A stretch of DNA of 64,000 nucleotides from Mesorhizobium sp. ZC-5 (GTDB taxonomy: Bacteria; Pseudomonadota; Alphaproteobacteria; Rhizobiales; Rhizobiaceae), in contig NZ_JAOWPT010000010.1 in the NCBI RefSeq assembly GCF_025753855.1, positions 157,872-221,871 of the forward strand, written 5' to 3'. Position 1 is the first letter of the stretch. Each line of letters starts with the position of its first letter. This document shows positions 8,492 to 16,276 of this stretch, piece by piece. Under the pieces are notes generated by a model. It had not been told where the DNA came from. It was given only the letters and a program-made list of their open reading frames with translations, and made no database searches. A program made the translations under genes and the position numbers.

Positions 8492-8665
8492 TTTATCCTC
8501 CCACTTCAGACTTTTTATCAGGTGACGATTGCAAGCCTTGTCTTCCCACGTCAGTCAACGTGCGGATGCGGAGCGCGGCGAGAATATTCGCCGACGCTGA
8601 CCCAAGAATGGCGCATTTGCAGGGGCATGCAGTTGCCAAATGTGTGGAAGGCAATCGTCAAAGAT

Positions 8666-8695
8666 TATAATGTCATTTCTTTCTATGACATGTCA
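8666..8695 (+). promoter_or_regulatory. Element copy D with inverted repeat, upstream of the molybdenum hydroxylase gene
   Basis: TATAATGTCAT (8666-8676) is the exact reverse complement of the 11-mer in copy C. ATGTCAT (8670-8676) and ATGACAT (8685-8691) form a 7-bp inverted repeat with an 8-bp spacer, and TGACATGTCA (8686-8695) is itself a perfect palindrome. The site ends 39 bp before the ATG at 8735. This is a good candidate operator, with the TATAAT part perhaps also serving as the -10. Confidence 0.5.
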
Positions 8696-8734
8696 ATGTC
8701 GCCCTTCGAGACACAGAACCAGAAAGGATGAGGA

Positions 8735-11047
8735 ATGGCGGAGTTGCGGTTTGGCCGGTCGTTGACGCGACGCGAGGATGAACGTCTCATGCGCGGACAA
8801 GGCACTTATACGGCAGACGTGACCCTTCCAGGAATGTTGCACCTTGCGATGGTGCGATGCCCGCATCCATGCGCCCGGATCGTCGGCATCGAGGCCGAAG
8901 AAGCTCTTGCATTACCAGGAGTGATCGCGGTCCTCACTGGAGCGGATGCTGCGGCTGATGGCTTCGAAAGCGTTCTTTTCGCGGTGACGGTCAAGAGGAG
9001 CGACGACCGGGATGCCGCCAGAACCCCACGGCCGTTTCTGGTTTCCGATAGGGTTCGTTTCATCGGCGAGCCGGTTGCGCTGGTTATCGCCGAAACCGCC
9101 GAGATCGCGCGCGACGCCTCCGAACACGTGGCGGTCGAGTACGAACAACGCGACTCGGTGGCAACGGTGGCGGACGCGATCGACCCGTCCGCCACCGCCG
9201 TATGGGATGACGCGCCGGACAACGTCGCCTTCCACTGGACGCACGGCGACGTTGCGGGCGTCGACGCGGCTCTGGCGCGCGCTCATCATGTCACCAAGCT
9301 GGAAACACATGTGTCGCGCGTGGCGGCAATGCCGCTGGAGCCTCGCGCGGCAATCGGCATGGTCGACGAAGACGGTGTTCATACGCTCTACATGAGCCAC
9401 CAGAGCCCCTATGCAATGCGAGGGCCGCTAGCCAAATCGCTCAATATCGAACCGGCCAAGATGCGGATCATCGTCAAGGATGTCGGTGGTTCGTTCGGAA
9501 TGAAGTCGGGCTTCCTGCGCGACGAAGCCCTGACCCTCTGGGCGGCCAGGCGAACAGGAAGGCCTGTCCGCTGGGTGTCGGACCGGAGCGAGGCCTTCCT
9601 CTCCGACGAACATGGCCGGGACGTTCTGATCAAGGCCACCTTGGGACTCGACGAACGGGGCAACTTCACCGCTCTCAAAGTCGGCTACCGAATTAATATC
9701 GGCGCCTACCTGTCCGGTCGTTCCACCTCACATTTGCTAAACATAGGCGGGATCGCGGGGGTTTACAGAACGCCGCTCATCGCCGCCGATGCTTACGGCA
9801 TTTTGACCAACACCCAGCCGACGGCGCCATACCGCGGCGCCGGTCGGCCGGACGCAACCTACGCGATCGAGCGTGTAATTGACGTCGCCGCGGCTGAACT
9901 GGGGATCGACCCGTTCGAACTTCGCCGCCGCAACCTGATCCCGATGGACGCCATGCCGTTCCAAACCGGTTTTCTCTACAAATATGATTGCGGCGACTTC
10001 GCCCAGAACATGGACAGGGCGGCGGAAATCGTGGACTATGAGGGCTTTGCGGCGCGGCGTGAGGAATCCAAGCGCCGAGGCCTTTTGCGAGGTATCGGCA
10101 TTTCGAACCCTATCGAGGTCGCAGCGGGTCCCTTCCGGGCCATTAGCACAGATTACGGGCGCGTCGAGGCGGAAACGGATGGCACGGTAACAATATATTC
10201 CGGGACGATGTCGACCGGTCAAGGCACCGAGACGACGTTCACGAGCATCGTTTCACAGTTGCTTGAAATTCCGGTCGAGAACATTCGCTACCGCCAGGGT
10301 GATACGAATGCGCTCCATAACGGCAAGGGTAATGGCGGATCGGCCGCTCTGACCATCGGCGGTTCGGTGATGACGCTGTGCGTCAAGCAGTTGATCGAAC
10401 GCGGCAGCCAACTTACGGCCGACCATTTCGACGTGCCTGTCGAAGACATCGAGTTCTCCGCCGGGGTATTCAAACGGCTGCGTACCAACCAGTCGCTGTC
10501 ACTGGCCGAGACGGCGCTACTGGCGGCGGAGAAAGATCAAGAAGAACGCACTCTGTTCGGGCAAAGCGCGTTTACACCTCCCAATCCGACCTACCCGAAC
10601 GGCTGTCACGTCTGCGAAGTCGAGATTGACCCGGAGACGGGCCTGGTCGACGTGCTGAACTATGTCAGCGTCGAGGATGTTGGCCGCGTTCTCAACCCGC
10701 TCCTGGTCGAGGGGCAGATTCATGGCGGCGTCGCGCAAGGCATCGGCCAGGCGATAAAGGAGCATATCGTCCACGACGCGTCCGCACAGCTCGTGACCGG
10801 TTCGTTCATGGACTACGGAATGCCGCTGTCGACTGACATACCGCAGATCGTTTGCGCCAGCGTGGAAGTTCCGACCGCCATGAATCCTCTTGGCGTCAAG
10901 GGTGTCGGCGAGGCTGGGGCTGTCGGCGGCCTCGCCGCAACGATGAATGCAGTGTGCAATGCCCTTGCCCCGCTCGGTATTCGGCACCTTGATATGCCGG
11001 CGTCACCAGGCCGCGTTTGGGAAGCCATTCAAAACGCCAAGGGATAG
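8735..11047 (+). CDS. Xanthine dehydrogenase/CoxL family molybdopterin-binding subunit
   Basis: This is the large, molybdenum-cofactor-binding subunit of a molybdenum hydroxylase, 770 aa, the normal length. The N-terminal aldehyde oxidase a/b hammerhead domain starts FGRSLTRREDERLMRGQGTY. Cofactor-binding segments include KDVGGSFGMKSG and APYRGAGRPDATY, and near the C-terminus the base-catalyst segment KGVGEAGAVGG carries the conserved Glu. The AYRGAGRP-type loop rather than a Cys-containing loop marks it as an aldehyde or heteroaromatic oxidoreductase and not a true CO dehydrogenase. The partners such an enzyme normally needs (a 2Fe-2S CoxS and an FAD CoxM) are absent here. It has its own promoter interval with repeated element D. 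The reaction is probably hydroxylation of an aldehyde or ring carbon made by the nearby dehydrogenases. Confidence 0.93.
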   Translation: MAELRFGRSLTRREDERLMRGQGTYTADVTLPGMLHLAMVRCPHPCARIVGIEAEEALALPGVIAVLTGADAAADGFESVLFAVTVKRSDDRDAARTPRPFLVSDRVRFIGEPVALVIAETAEIARDASEHVAVEYEQRDSVATVADAIDPSATAVWDDAPDNVAFHWTHGDVAGVDAALARAHHVTKLETHVSRVAAMPLEPRAAIGMVDEDGVHTLYMSHQSPYAMRGPLAKSLNIEPAKMRIIVKDVGGSFGMKSGFLRDEALTLWAARRTGRPVRWVSDRSEAFLSDEHGRDVLIKATLGLDERGNFTALKVGYRINIGAYLSGRSTSHLLNIGGIAGVYRTPLIAADAYGILTNTQPTAPYRGAGRPDATYAIERVIDVAAAELGIDPFELRRRNLIPMDAMPFQTGFLYKYDCGDFAQNMDRAAEIVDYEGFAARREESKRRGLLRGIGISNPIEVAAGPFRAISTDYGRVEAETDGTVTIYSGTMSTGQGTETTFTSIVSQLLEIPVENIRYRQGDTNALHNGKGNGGSAALTIGGSVMTLCVKQLIERGSQLTADHFDVPVEDIEFSAGVFKRLRTNQSLSLAETALLAAEKDQEERTLFGQSAFTPPNPTYPNGCHVCEVEIDPETGLVDVLNYVSVEDVGRVLNPLLVEGQIHGGVAQGIGQAIKEHIVHDASAQLVTGSFMDYGMPLSTDIPQIVCASVEVPTAMNPLGVKGVGEAGAVGGLAATMNAVCNALAPLGIRHLDMPASPGRVWEAIQNAKG

Positions 11048-11085
11048 CAACAAACTTGTCTGCGGCCATTACTTCGCGGCGTCCA

Positions 11086-11110
11086 ATCCGGTCTGAGGAT
11101 CAGACCGGAT
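11086..11110. terminator. Hairpin between convergent molybdenum hydroxylase and GST genes
   Basis: A perfect 11-bp stem, ATCCGGTCTGA (11086-11096) with TCAGACCGGAT (11100-11110), has a 3-base loop. It overlaps the GST stop codon and has no U-run, so termination is plausible but not proven. Confidence 0.45.
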
Positions 11111-11705
11111 GTGCCGACGCCGCGAAACTTGGAACGGCTGCCGCAAAACCATCAAGCCAGTCCACCAGATCGGGATAGCCCACGCGCCAGTACCCGTCGA
11201 AGCGATAATCAAGGTAGGCGAGCGCGCAGGCGAGTGCGATATGGCCGACATGCGGCGTGCCTGACAGCATCTCCCTGTGGGACATGACGAACGCAAGCGA
11301 TCGTGTAACCTTCTCGCGCTGATAGTCCATCCAGATCTGGCTGAGTGCCGATCCTTCATGATGTCGCCGTTCCGACATTTGCTGGACGCTTGCGTCCATC
11401 ATCCCGTCGCCAACCGCCTGCAGCCGCAGCGCCTCAAAATGGTGCTCGCCTGTAGGAATGATTCTGCCCCCACCCGCTTGCGCGTCGAGCCATTCGAGGA
11501 TGACCCGTGAATCGAACAGGGCCGATCCGTCCTCGAGCACGAGCGTCGGCAGTTTGCCCAGCGGATTGAGTTGCCGAACGGGGTCTGCCGGATCGCGTGG
11601 AACGCTGGTCACCATCCGAATACGATCGGAGAGGCCGCAAAGCCCAGCGCCAACCGTTATTTTCCGGCCGAAAGGCGAGGAGGTCGATGATCGAAGTATC
11701 CACAT
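11100..11705 (-). CDS. Glutathione S-transferase
   Basis: This is a GST-fold protein with the N-terminal thioredoxin-like domain (MWILRSSTSSPFGRKI, a Ser-rich active-site start; then NPLGKLPTLVLEDGSALFDSRVILEWLD, which binds glutathione through the cis-Pro and the DS pair). An all-helical C-terminal domain follows (HIALACALAYLDYRFDGYWR). I chose the ATG at 11705 (201 aa) because family members begin at this motif. A GTG at 11783 that overlaps the tctA stop as GTGA would add 26 unconserved residues and would couple translation to tctA. It is the last gene of the hydroxyacid dehydrogenase-tctB-tctA-GST operon, so it may detoxify or rearrange an electrophilic intermediate. Confidence 0.88.
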   Translation of the reverse strand: MWILRSSTSSPFGRKITVGAGLCGLSDRIRMVTSVPRDPADPVRQLNPLGKLPTLVLEDGSALFDSRVILEWLDAQAGGGRIIPTGEHHFEALRLQAVGDGMMDASVQQMSERRHHEGSALSQIWMDYQREKVTRSLAFVMSHREMLSGTPHVGHIALACALAYLDYRFDGYWRVGYPDLVDWLDGFAAAVPSFAASAHPV

Positions 11706-11779
11706 CGGATTTACATCCAAGCTGCTTCCGCGCTGCATACCAGACCCGGCTATCACTGCCGGTCTGATATAAGGGAGGA

Positions 11780-13285
11780 TCACTCGTCCTCGACGAAGAC
11801 TTCCTCGCGCTTTTTCTTGATGGCCGGCATCACGATGAGCCCGAGTACGACTACCGCCAGCAGCAGCAGAACGCCGCTGATCGGCCGTGTCACGAAGACA
11901 CTTGGATCACCGTGCGACAGGATCATCGCGCGGCGCAATTGTTCCTCGAACATCGGGCCAAGGATGAAGCCGAGGAGGAGAGGTGCTGGCTCGCAGCCGA
12001 GCTTGATCAGCAGGTAGCCGAGAATGCCGAAGATCGAGATTGAATAGAGGTCCAGTGCGTTGCTGTTCACTGAATAGATGCCGATCGCCGAAAAGGTGAT
12101 GATCGCCGGAAAGAGCATGTAGTACGGGATCCTGAGCAGCCGCACCCATAGGCCTACCAGCGGCAAGTTGAGCAGGACCAGCATGAGATTGCCGACCCAC
12201 ATCGACGTGATAAGCCCCCAGAAAAGTTCCGGCCGTTGGGTCGCCACGTTAGGCCCCGGGACGATCCCCTGCAGGATCATCGCGCCGACCATAAGCGCCA
12301 TGACCGCGTTGGAAGGAATGCCCAACGACAGCATCGGAATGAACGACGTCTGGGCGCCAGCATTGTTGGCGGCTTCCGGCCCGGCAACGCCCTGGATGGC
12401 GCCTTTTCCGAACTTGTGCGGCGTCTTCGAGATTTTGCGTTCAATCGTGTAAGAGGCGAACGACGACAGTGTGGCTCCGCCGCCAGGCAGGATTCCGAGG
12501 AACGACCCGACAGCCGTGCCCCTCAGGACAGGCCCGACGGAGTCGCGAATATCCTGCCTGGAGGGCATCAGACTGGTGATTTTCTGGATCACCATCTCGC
12601 GCGTTCGTTCGTCCTCGAGGTTACGCAGAATCTCTGAGACACCGAACACGCCGACGGCGATGGAGACGAAATTCACCCCATCCGCCAGTTCGGGCAAGCC
12701 GAGTGTGAAGCGCATCGACCCCGTGTAGATGTCCGTGCCGATGCTGCCTAGCAACAGACCGACGCCCACCATCGCCAGGGCTTTGAGAATTGAGCCATGC
12801 GCCAGTGCGACCGACGAGATGAGACCCAGCACGATCAGAGAGAAATATTCCGCTGGCCCGAACTTTAGCGCCATCTCGGTCAGTGGCGGCGCGAACAGCG
12901 CGATGACGAACGTTGCCACCGTGCCGGCGAAGAACGAACCGAGCGCTGCGATCGCCAAGGCTGGCCCGCCACGACCTTGCCGAGCCATCTGGTATCCGTC
13001 TATCGCCGTGACCGCCGCAGCGGATTCGCCCGGCAGATTGATCAGGATAGCCGTCGTCGACCCGCCATATTGCGCGCCATAGTAGATGCCGGCAAGCATG
13101 ATGAGCGCCGAATCCGGTGACAGCGAAAATGTGATCGGCAGCAGCATCGCGATGGTGGCACTGGGGCCAATGCCGGGCAGCACGCCGATGAACGTACCCA
13201 GCAGTGCGCCGATGAAGCAGTAGAAGATGTTGATGGGCTGAAGCGAAGTCTGCAGGCCAAGCAATAGATCCGAGAAAAGTTCCAT
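11780..13285 (-). CDS. tctA: Tripartite tricarboxylate transporter permease, large subunit TctA
   Basis: This large membrane subunit of a secondary tripartite carboxylate transporter is 501 aa, with about 11-12 hydrophobic segments. The family signature GALLGTFIGVLPGIGPSATIAMLLP lies at residues 27-51 and is followed by YYGAQYGGSTTAILINLPGE. A second conserved glycine-rich element, FLGILPGGGATLSSFASY, lies around residues 275-292. It follows tctB by 10 bp with an AGAGGG site. It would import a di- or tricarboxylate, driven by an ion gradient, together with one of three TctC receptors encoded on both sides (2716, 5898, 7505). No receptor gene lies inside this operon, which is unusual, as tctC normally heads tctCBA. 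Confidence 0.95.
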   Translation of the reverse strand: MELFSDLLLGLQTSLQPINIFYCFIGALLGTFIGVLPGIGPSATIAMLLPITFSLSPDSALIMLAGIYYGAQYGGSTTAILINLPGESAAAVTAIDGYQMARQGRGGPALAIAALGSFFAGTVATFVIALFAPPLTEMALKFGPAEYFSLIVLGLISSVALAHGSILKALAMVGVGLLLGSIGTDIYTGSMRFTLGLPELADGVNFVSIAVGVFGVSEILRNLEDERTREMVIQKITSLMPSRQDIRDSVGPVLRGTAVGSFLGILPGGGATLSSFASYTIERKISKTPHKFGKGAIQGVAGPEAANNAGAQTSFIPMLSLGIPSNAVMALMVGAMILQGIVPGPNVATQRPELFWGLITSMWVGNLMLVLLNLPLVGLWVRLLRIPYYMLFPAIITFSAIGIYSVNSNALDLYSISIFGILGYLLIKLGCEPAPLLLGFILGPMFEEQLRRAMILSHGDPSVFVTRPISGVLLLLAVVVLGLIVMPAIKKKREEVFVEDE

Positions 13286-13295
13286 GATGTGCCCT

Positions 13296-13751
13296 CTAGA
13301 CGTGGAGCCAGGGTCCGAAAACCTGAATCGGCAGCCCCAGACCGTAGTGGAAGACGCCGAGGCAGAAGACGGTCAGTACGGCGGTGATGGCCAGGGCTTG
13401 AACGAACCCGACCTTGTAGCTGGCGAAGCACGTGATCATCGATGCCAGTGCAATTGTCGGACCGAGCCCCAGGCCGCGAATGCATATGCCGAAGACAATG
13501 GGAGCGAGGCTGATCAGAATTGCGCCACGCCACGGCACCGATCCGAAAGGCGTCGTCTCGTGACCGAAGCCGCTGATGATGATGAAAAGTCCGAGCACCA
13601 CCACGAGAATCCCCGCGATGAATGGAAAATACCCCGGTCCCATGCGCGACGACGTTCCCATTGTCAGCGTGGTCCAAGCAATCACGCAAAAAGCCGTACC
13701 GATCGCGATAAAGATCAGGCCGGCAGCCACGTCCTTTCCATTCACCTGCAT
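13296..13751 (-). CDS. tctB: Tripartite tricarboxylate transporter small membrane subunit TctB
   Basis: This four-helix small membrane subunit, 151 aa, partners TctA. It shows the typical N-terminal start (GKDVAAGLIFIAIGTAFCVIAW), the SRMGPGYFPFIAGILVVVLGL signature around residues 35-55, and two further hydrophobic segments. It lies between the hydroxyacid dehydrogenase (35 bp gap) and tctA (10 bp gap), all on the minus strand. The family assignment is secure. Confidence 0.93.
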   Translation of the reverse strand: MQVNGKDVAAGLIFIAIGTAFCVIAWTTLTMGTSSRMGPGYFPFIAGILVVVLGLFIIISGFGHETTPFGSVPWRGAILISLAPIVFGICIRGLGLGPTIALASMITCFASYKVGFVQALAITAVLTVFCLGVFHYGLGLPIQVFGPWLHV

Positions 13752-13786
13752 TCACTCAGCTCCAATTGATGGATGGGCTAGCAATC

Positions 13787-14740
13787 TCATTCAGCGACAA
13801 GCACGCGTATGGGTGAGTGCCGCAGGAAGGCGGCGATGTCCTCGACGGCGTCCTCGAAGAACACGCGATAGCCCTCCTCGGTAGCGTATCCGACGTGCGG
13901 GGTGAGCAACGTGTTGGGCGCCTTGACCAGTGGGTGAACATCGCTCAGCGGTTCGTCGTCGAAGACGTCGAGGGCAGCGCCTGCAATCACGCCCTTTTCG
14001 AGGGCGTCGACCAGTGCGTCCTGCTTGATAATCGGTCCACGCGACGTATTAACGATGATCGCACTCGGCTTCATGGAAGCCAGTTCTTTCTCGCCGATCA
14101 GTCCTCTCGTCGTCTCGCTCAGCACTATGTGGATGGTGACGATATCGGATTGGCCAAGCAGATCAGGAAGTGCAACCCGCCTCGCCCCCACGGCACGTGA
14201 CCGTTCGTCGGTCAGGTTCGGGCTCCAGGCGATGATGTCCATGCCGAAGGCCTTGGCATAACCTGCCACCTCGGTTCCTTTCCTGCCCAAGCCGATGATG
14301 CCGATCGTCTTGCCCTTGAGACCGCGCCCGAGCGTCGTCTGCCAGCGACCCTCGCGGATTGCGCGGTCTTCGGTCGCGACCTGGCGCATGTGCGCCATGA
14401 TCAGCGCCCAGGTGAGTTCCGACGTTGGATACCCCAGCCCCCCGGTCCCGCACACCACGATGCCCTGTGCCCGAGCGGCCTGCAGGTCGATCGCGCTGTT
14501 ACGCGAGCCGGTCGTCACCAGCAACCGCAGGCTCGGAAGACGTTTCAGCAACGATGCCGGGAAAGGGGTCCGCTCGCGCATCGCAACGATGATGTCGAAA
14601 TCGCCGAGCCGGGCGACGAGGCTGGTTTCATCGGCCAGATGATCGCTGAATGCGGCAACCTCGCAACCGGATAGCGAATTCCAGTCCGCCAACCTCCGCG
14701 CGACATTCTGATAGTCATCCAGAATGGCGACTCGGACCAA
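13787..14740 (-). CDS. D-isomer-specific 2-hydroxyacid dehydrogenase
   Basis: This NAD-dependent dehydrogenase, 317 aa, interconverts a 2-hydroxyacid and a 2-oxoacid. The nucleotide site is GIIGLGRKGTEVAGYAKAFGM. Catalytic residues are the Arg in NTSRGPIIKQDALVDAL, the Glu in VFDDEPL and the His in LLTPHVGY. The start is taken as TTG at 14738-14740 because GGGGAGGG lies 6-7 bases upstream and the protein then begins VRVAILDDYQNVA, as in relatives; the longer reading frame upstream is not conserved. It heads the operon with tctB, tctA and GST, which suggests that the imported carboxylate, or its product, is a hydroxyacid. Confidence 0.92.
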   Translation of the reverse strand: MVRVAILDDYQNVARRLADWNSLSGCEVAAFSDHLADETSLVARLGDFDIIVAMRERTPFPASLLKRLPSLRLLVTTGSRNSAIDLQAARAQGIVVCGTGGLGYPTSELTWALIMAHMRQVATEDRAIREGRWQTTLGRGLKGKTIGIIGLGRKGTEVAGYAKAFGMDIIAWSPNLTDERSRAVGARRVALPDLLGQSDIVTIHIVLSETTRGLIGEKELASMKPSAIIVNTSRGPIIKQDALVDALEKGVIAGAALDVFDDEPLSDVHPLVKAPNTLLTPHVGYATEEGYRVFFEDAVEDIAAFLRHSPIRVLVAE

Positions 14741-15311
14741 TATCTGCCCTCCCCGGCAAGCCCCCCGACCGTATCGCCGGATGTTGATTTCTTCACACGC
14801 AGCATGCCCTAGAACCAGAGCCAGCCGATCGCTAAACATCAGGACATCACAGGCTGCATAAAAAAACAATACACTTTCTCCAGTTTTCGTCTACATAAAA
14901 CCCCTTCCGTGGCTTTAATGCGAGCCATGATACCGCTCTATCTGCGGCCATTACTACAAGTTTCGACACGTTAATACGTGCACATTTCCGAGAATTGATC
15001 GAGTATACATATAAGGTATAATGAAGTAGACTTAAGTCTGTGAAAAACATGTGTGAAGTTTGATATTGTATACTTTCTGCTTATCTTCATAAAAATGGGA
15101 GTATCGATGCCATTCCTGATGCAAAGAAACGTTATTTGGCCTCTTGAATGGCCTCGTCGCATCTATGTTGGGGTCGATCCATTGAATGTATTCTGATGTA
15201 TACGGCATGACGCTTGCTGGGAAAAAGCGGAGCGTGCTCTACGGGCGATGTTGGTCACACGGCTGACCGTCCATCGGCATGGCACCCGGTTGATGATGGA
15301 AGGGAAGTCGA
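14741..15311. other. AT-rich divergent intergenic region
   Basis: These 571 bp between the hydroxyacid dehydrogenase operon (leftward) and the hydrolase (rightward) contain no convincing gene. The part from about 14860 to 15120 is clearly richer in A+T than anything else in the first 16 kb. It carries a sigma70-like promoter (14995-15022) and a perfect palindrome, AGACTTAAGTCT (15028-15039). The arms CACGT and ACGTG (14967-14980) also form a small inverted repeat. Confidence 0.7.
14995..15039 (+). promoter_or_regulatory. Predicted sigma70-type promoter with adjacent palindrome
   Basis: TTGATC (14995-15000), a 16-bp spacer and TATAAT (15017-15022) form a plausible promoter towards the hydrolase gene at 15312. 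The 12-bp palindrome AGACTTAAGTCT at 15028-15039 covers the expected start site and could bind a repressor. The sequence after the -10 (TATAATGAAG) resembles element B. Confidence 0.5.
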
Positions 15312-16130
15312 ATGCCTTGGATCGAAATCAACGATACGATCTTGCGCTACCGGAAAGACGGCACCGGCCGCCGCACCCTGCTGCTCGTGCATGAAATGGG
15401 AGGGACACTCGAGAGCTGGGATTTCCTTGTCGAGCATTTACAGGACGACTTCGCTGTCCTGCGGTTCGACATGCGCGGCTGCGGGCTTTCGGAATGGAAG
15501 CCGGGCGGCATTGCGATCGCCGATCTGAGCGGGGACATAGCGGCGCTCCTCGACGCACTGGCCATCGACATGCCATGTGCCGTCATCGGCTGCGCGGTTG
15601 GCGCGGCAGTGGCGATCCACTTCGCGGCACACCATGCGGACCGAACTGCCGCCCTTGTCGCCATGGCGCCATCAGTCGGCCTGCCGCCTGAACGCCGCGC
15701 CGGCGCGCACGCACGGGCGGCGCAACTGGAATCGGAGGGTTCGCGTCCCAGCGTCGACGAACAACTCGCAAAAACTTATCCGAACGTCCTGCGGCGCGAC
15801 ATTGAGCGGTTCGAAGAGATTCGCCGTCGCCGCCTCGCAGCCAATCCTTTCTCGTCCGCAGCATTGGGGCGAATGCTCGCCGAGCTCGACCTTACCGAAG
15901 AACTGGCGCGCATCGCATGTCCCACCCTTGTCCTTGCCGGTCGCCATGACGCGGTGCGTAACCCGGAAGGGGTTGCTGAAACAGCGCGTCTCATTCGCGG
16001 CGCCGAGATGAACGTGCTGGAGTCCGGGCATTTCATGCCGCTGCAGACCCCCGATCTGGTGGCAACGGCAATAGCTGATTTCCTTGCGGCGAACTGGCTT
16101 CCCGACGCAACGCAGGGTGTTGGTGCCTGA
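15312..16130 (+). CDS. Alpha/beta-fold hydrolase (enol-lactonase-like) lacking the serine nucleophile
   Basis: This 272-aa protein of the alpha/beta hydrolase fold is closest in style to 3-oxoadipate enol-lactonases. The oxyanion region LLLVHEMGG (residues 23-31) is present, as are the expected acid (Asp213, AGRHD) and base (His240, ESGHFMP). The nucleophile elbow, normally GxSxG, reads G93-C94-A95-V96-G97, so the serine position is alanine with a cysteine beside it. Either the enzyme uses another mechanism, as do cofactor-free oxygenases and hydroxynitrile lyases of this fold, or it is a non-hydrolytic relative. It is a single gene behind a long AT-rich leader, with a good GGAAGGGAA ribosome-binding site. 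Confidence 0.85.
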   Translation: MPWIEINDTILRYRKDGTGRRTLLLVHEMGGTLESWDFLVEHLQDDFAVLRFDMRGCGLSEWKPGGIAIADLSGDIAALLDALAIDMPCAVIGCAVGAAVAIHFAAHHADRTAALVAMAPSVGLPPERRAGAHARAAQLESEGSRPSVDEQLAKTYPNVLRRDIERFEEIRRRRLAANPFSSAALGRMLAELDLTEELARIACPTLVLAGRHDAVRNPEGVAETARLIRGAEMNVLESGHFMPLQTPDLVATAIADFLAANWLPDATQGVGA

Positions 16131-16201
16131 GGATTGGTTCCTTCAAGCCGTGATTGGCCGCAAACGGGACGTTTGCACCGTGATCATTGGTCTGGCTGCA
16201 T

Positions 16202-16228
16202 TTTCGCTGCCTGACCAATGCAGCGAAA
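16202..16228. terminator. Hairpin between convergent hydrolase and GMC genes
   Basis: A 9-bp stem, TTTCGCTGC (16202-16210) with GCAGCGAAA (16220-16228), has a 9-base loop. A second small stem, GCAAACG/CGTTTGC, lies at 16160-16176. They fall in the 146-bp gap between genes ending at 16130 and 16277. Neither has a clear U-run. Confidence 0.35.
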
Positions 16229-16276
16229 CCGTTCAAAAATGTCCCCGCTGCGCTGCGAAAGCGGCGTTTGCGGACG

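Noticed and set aside
8522-8731. 69-codon plus-strand frame before the molybdenum hydroxylase gene
   Set aside because: It lies across the AT-rich promoter and operator-like bases, has no recognisable protein character and no good ribosome-binding site.
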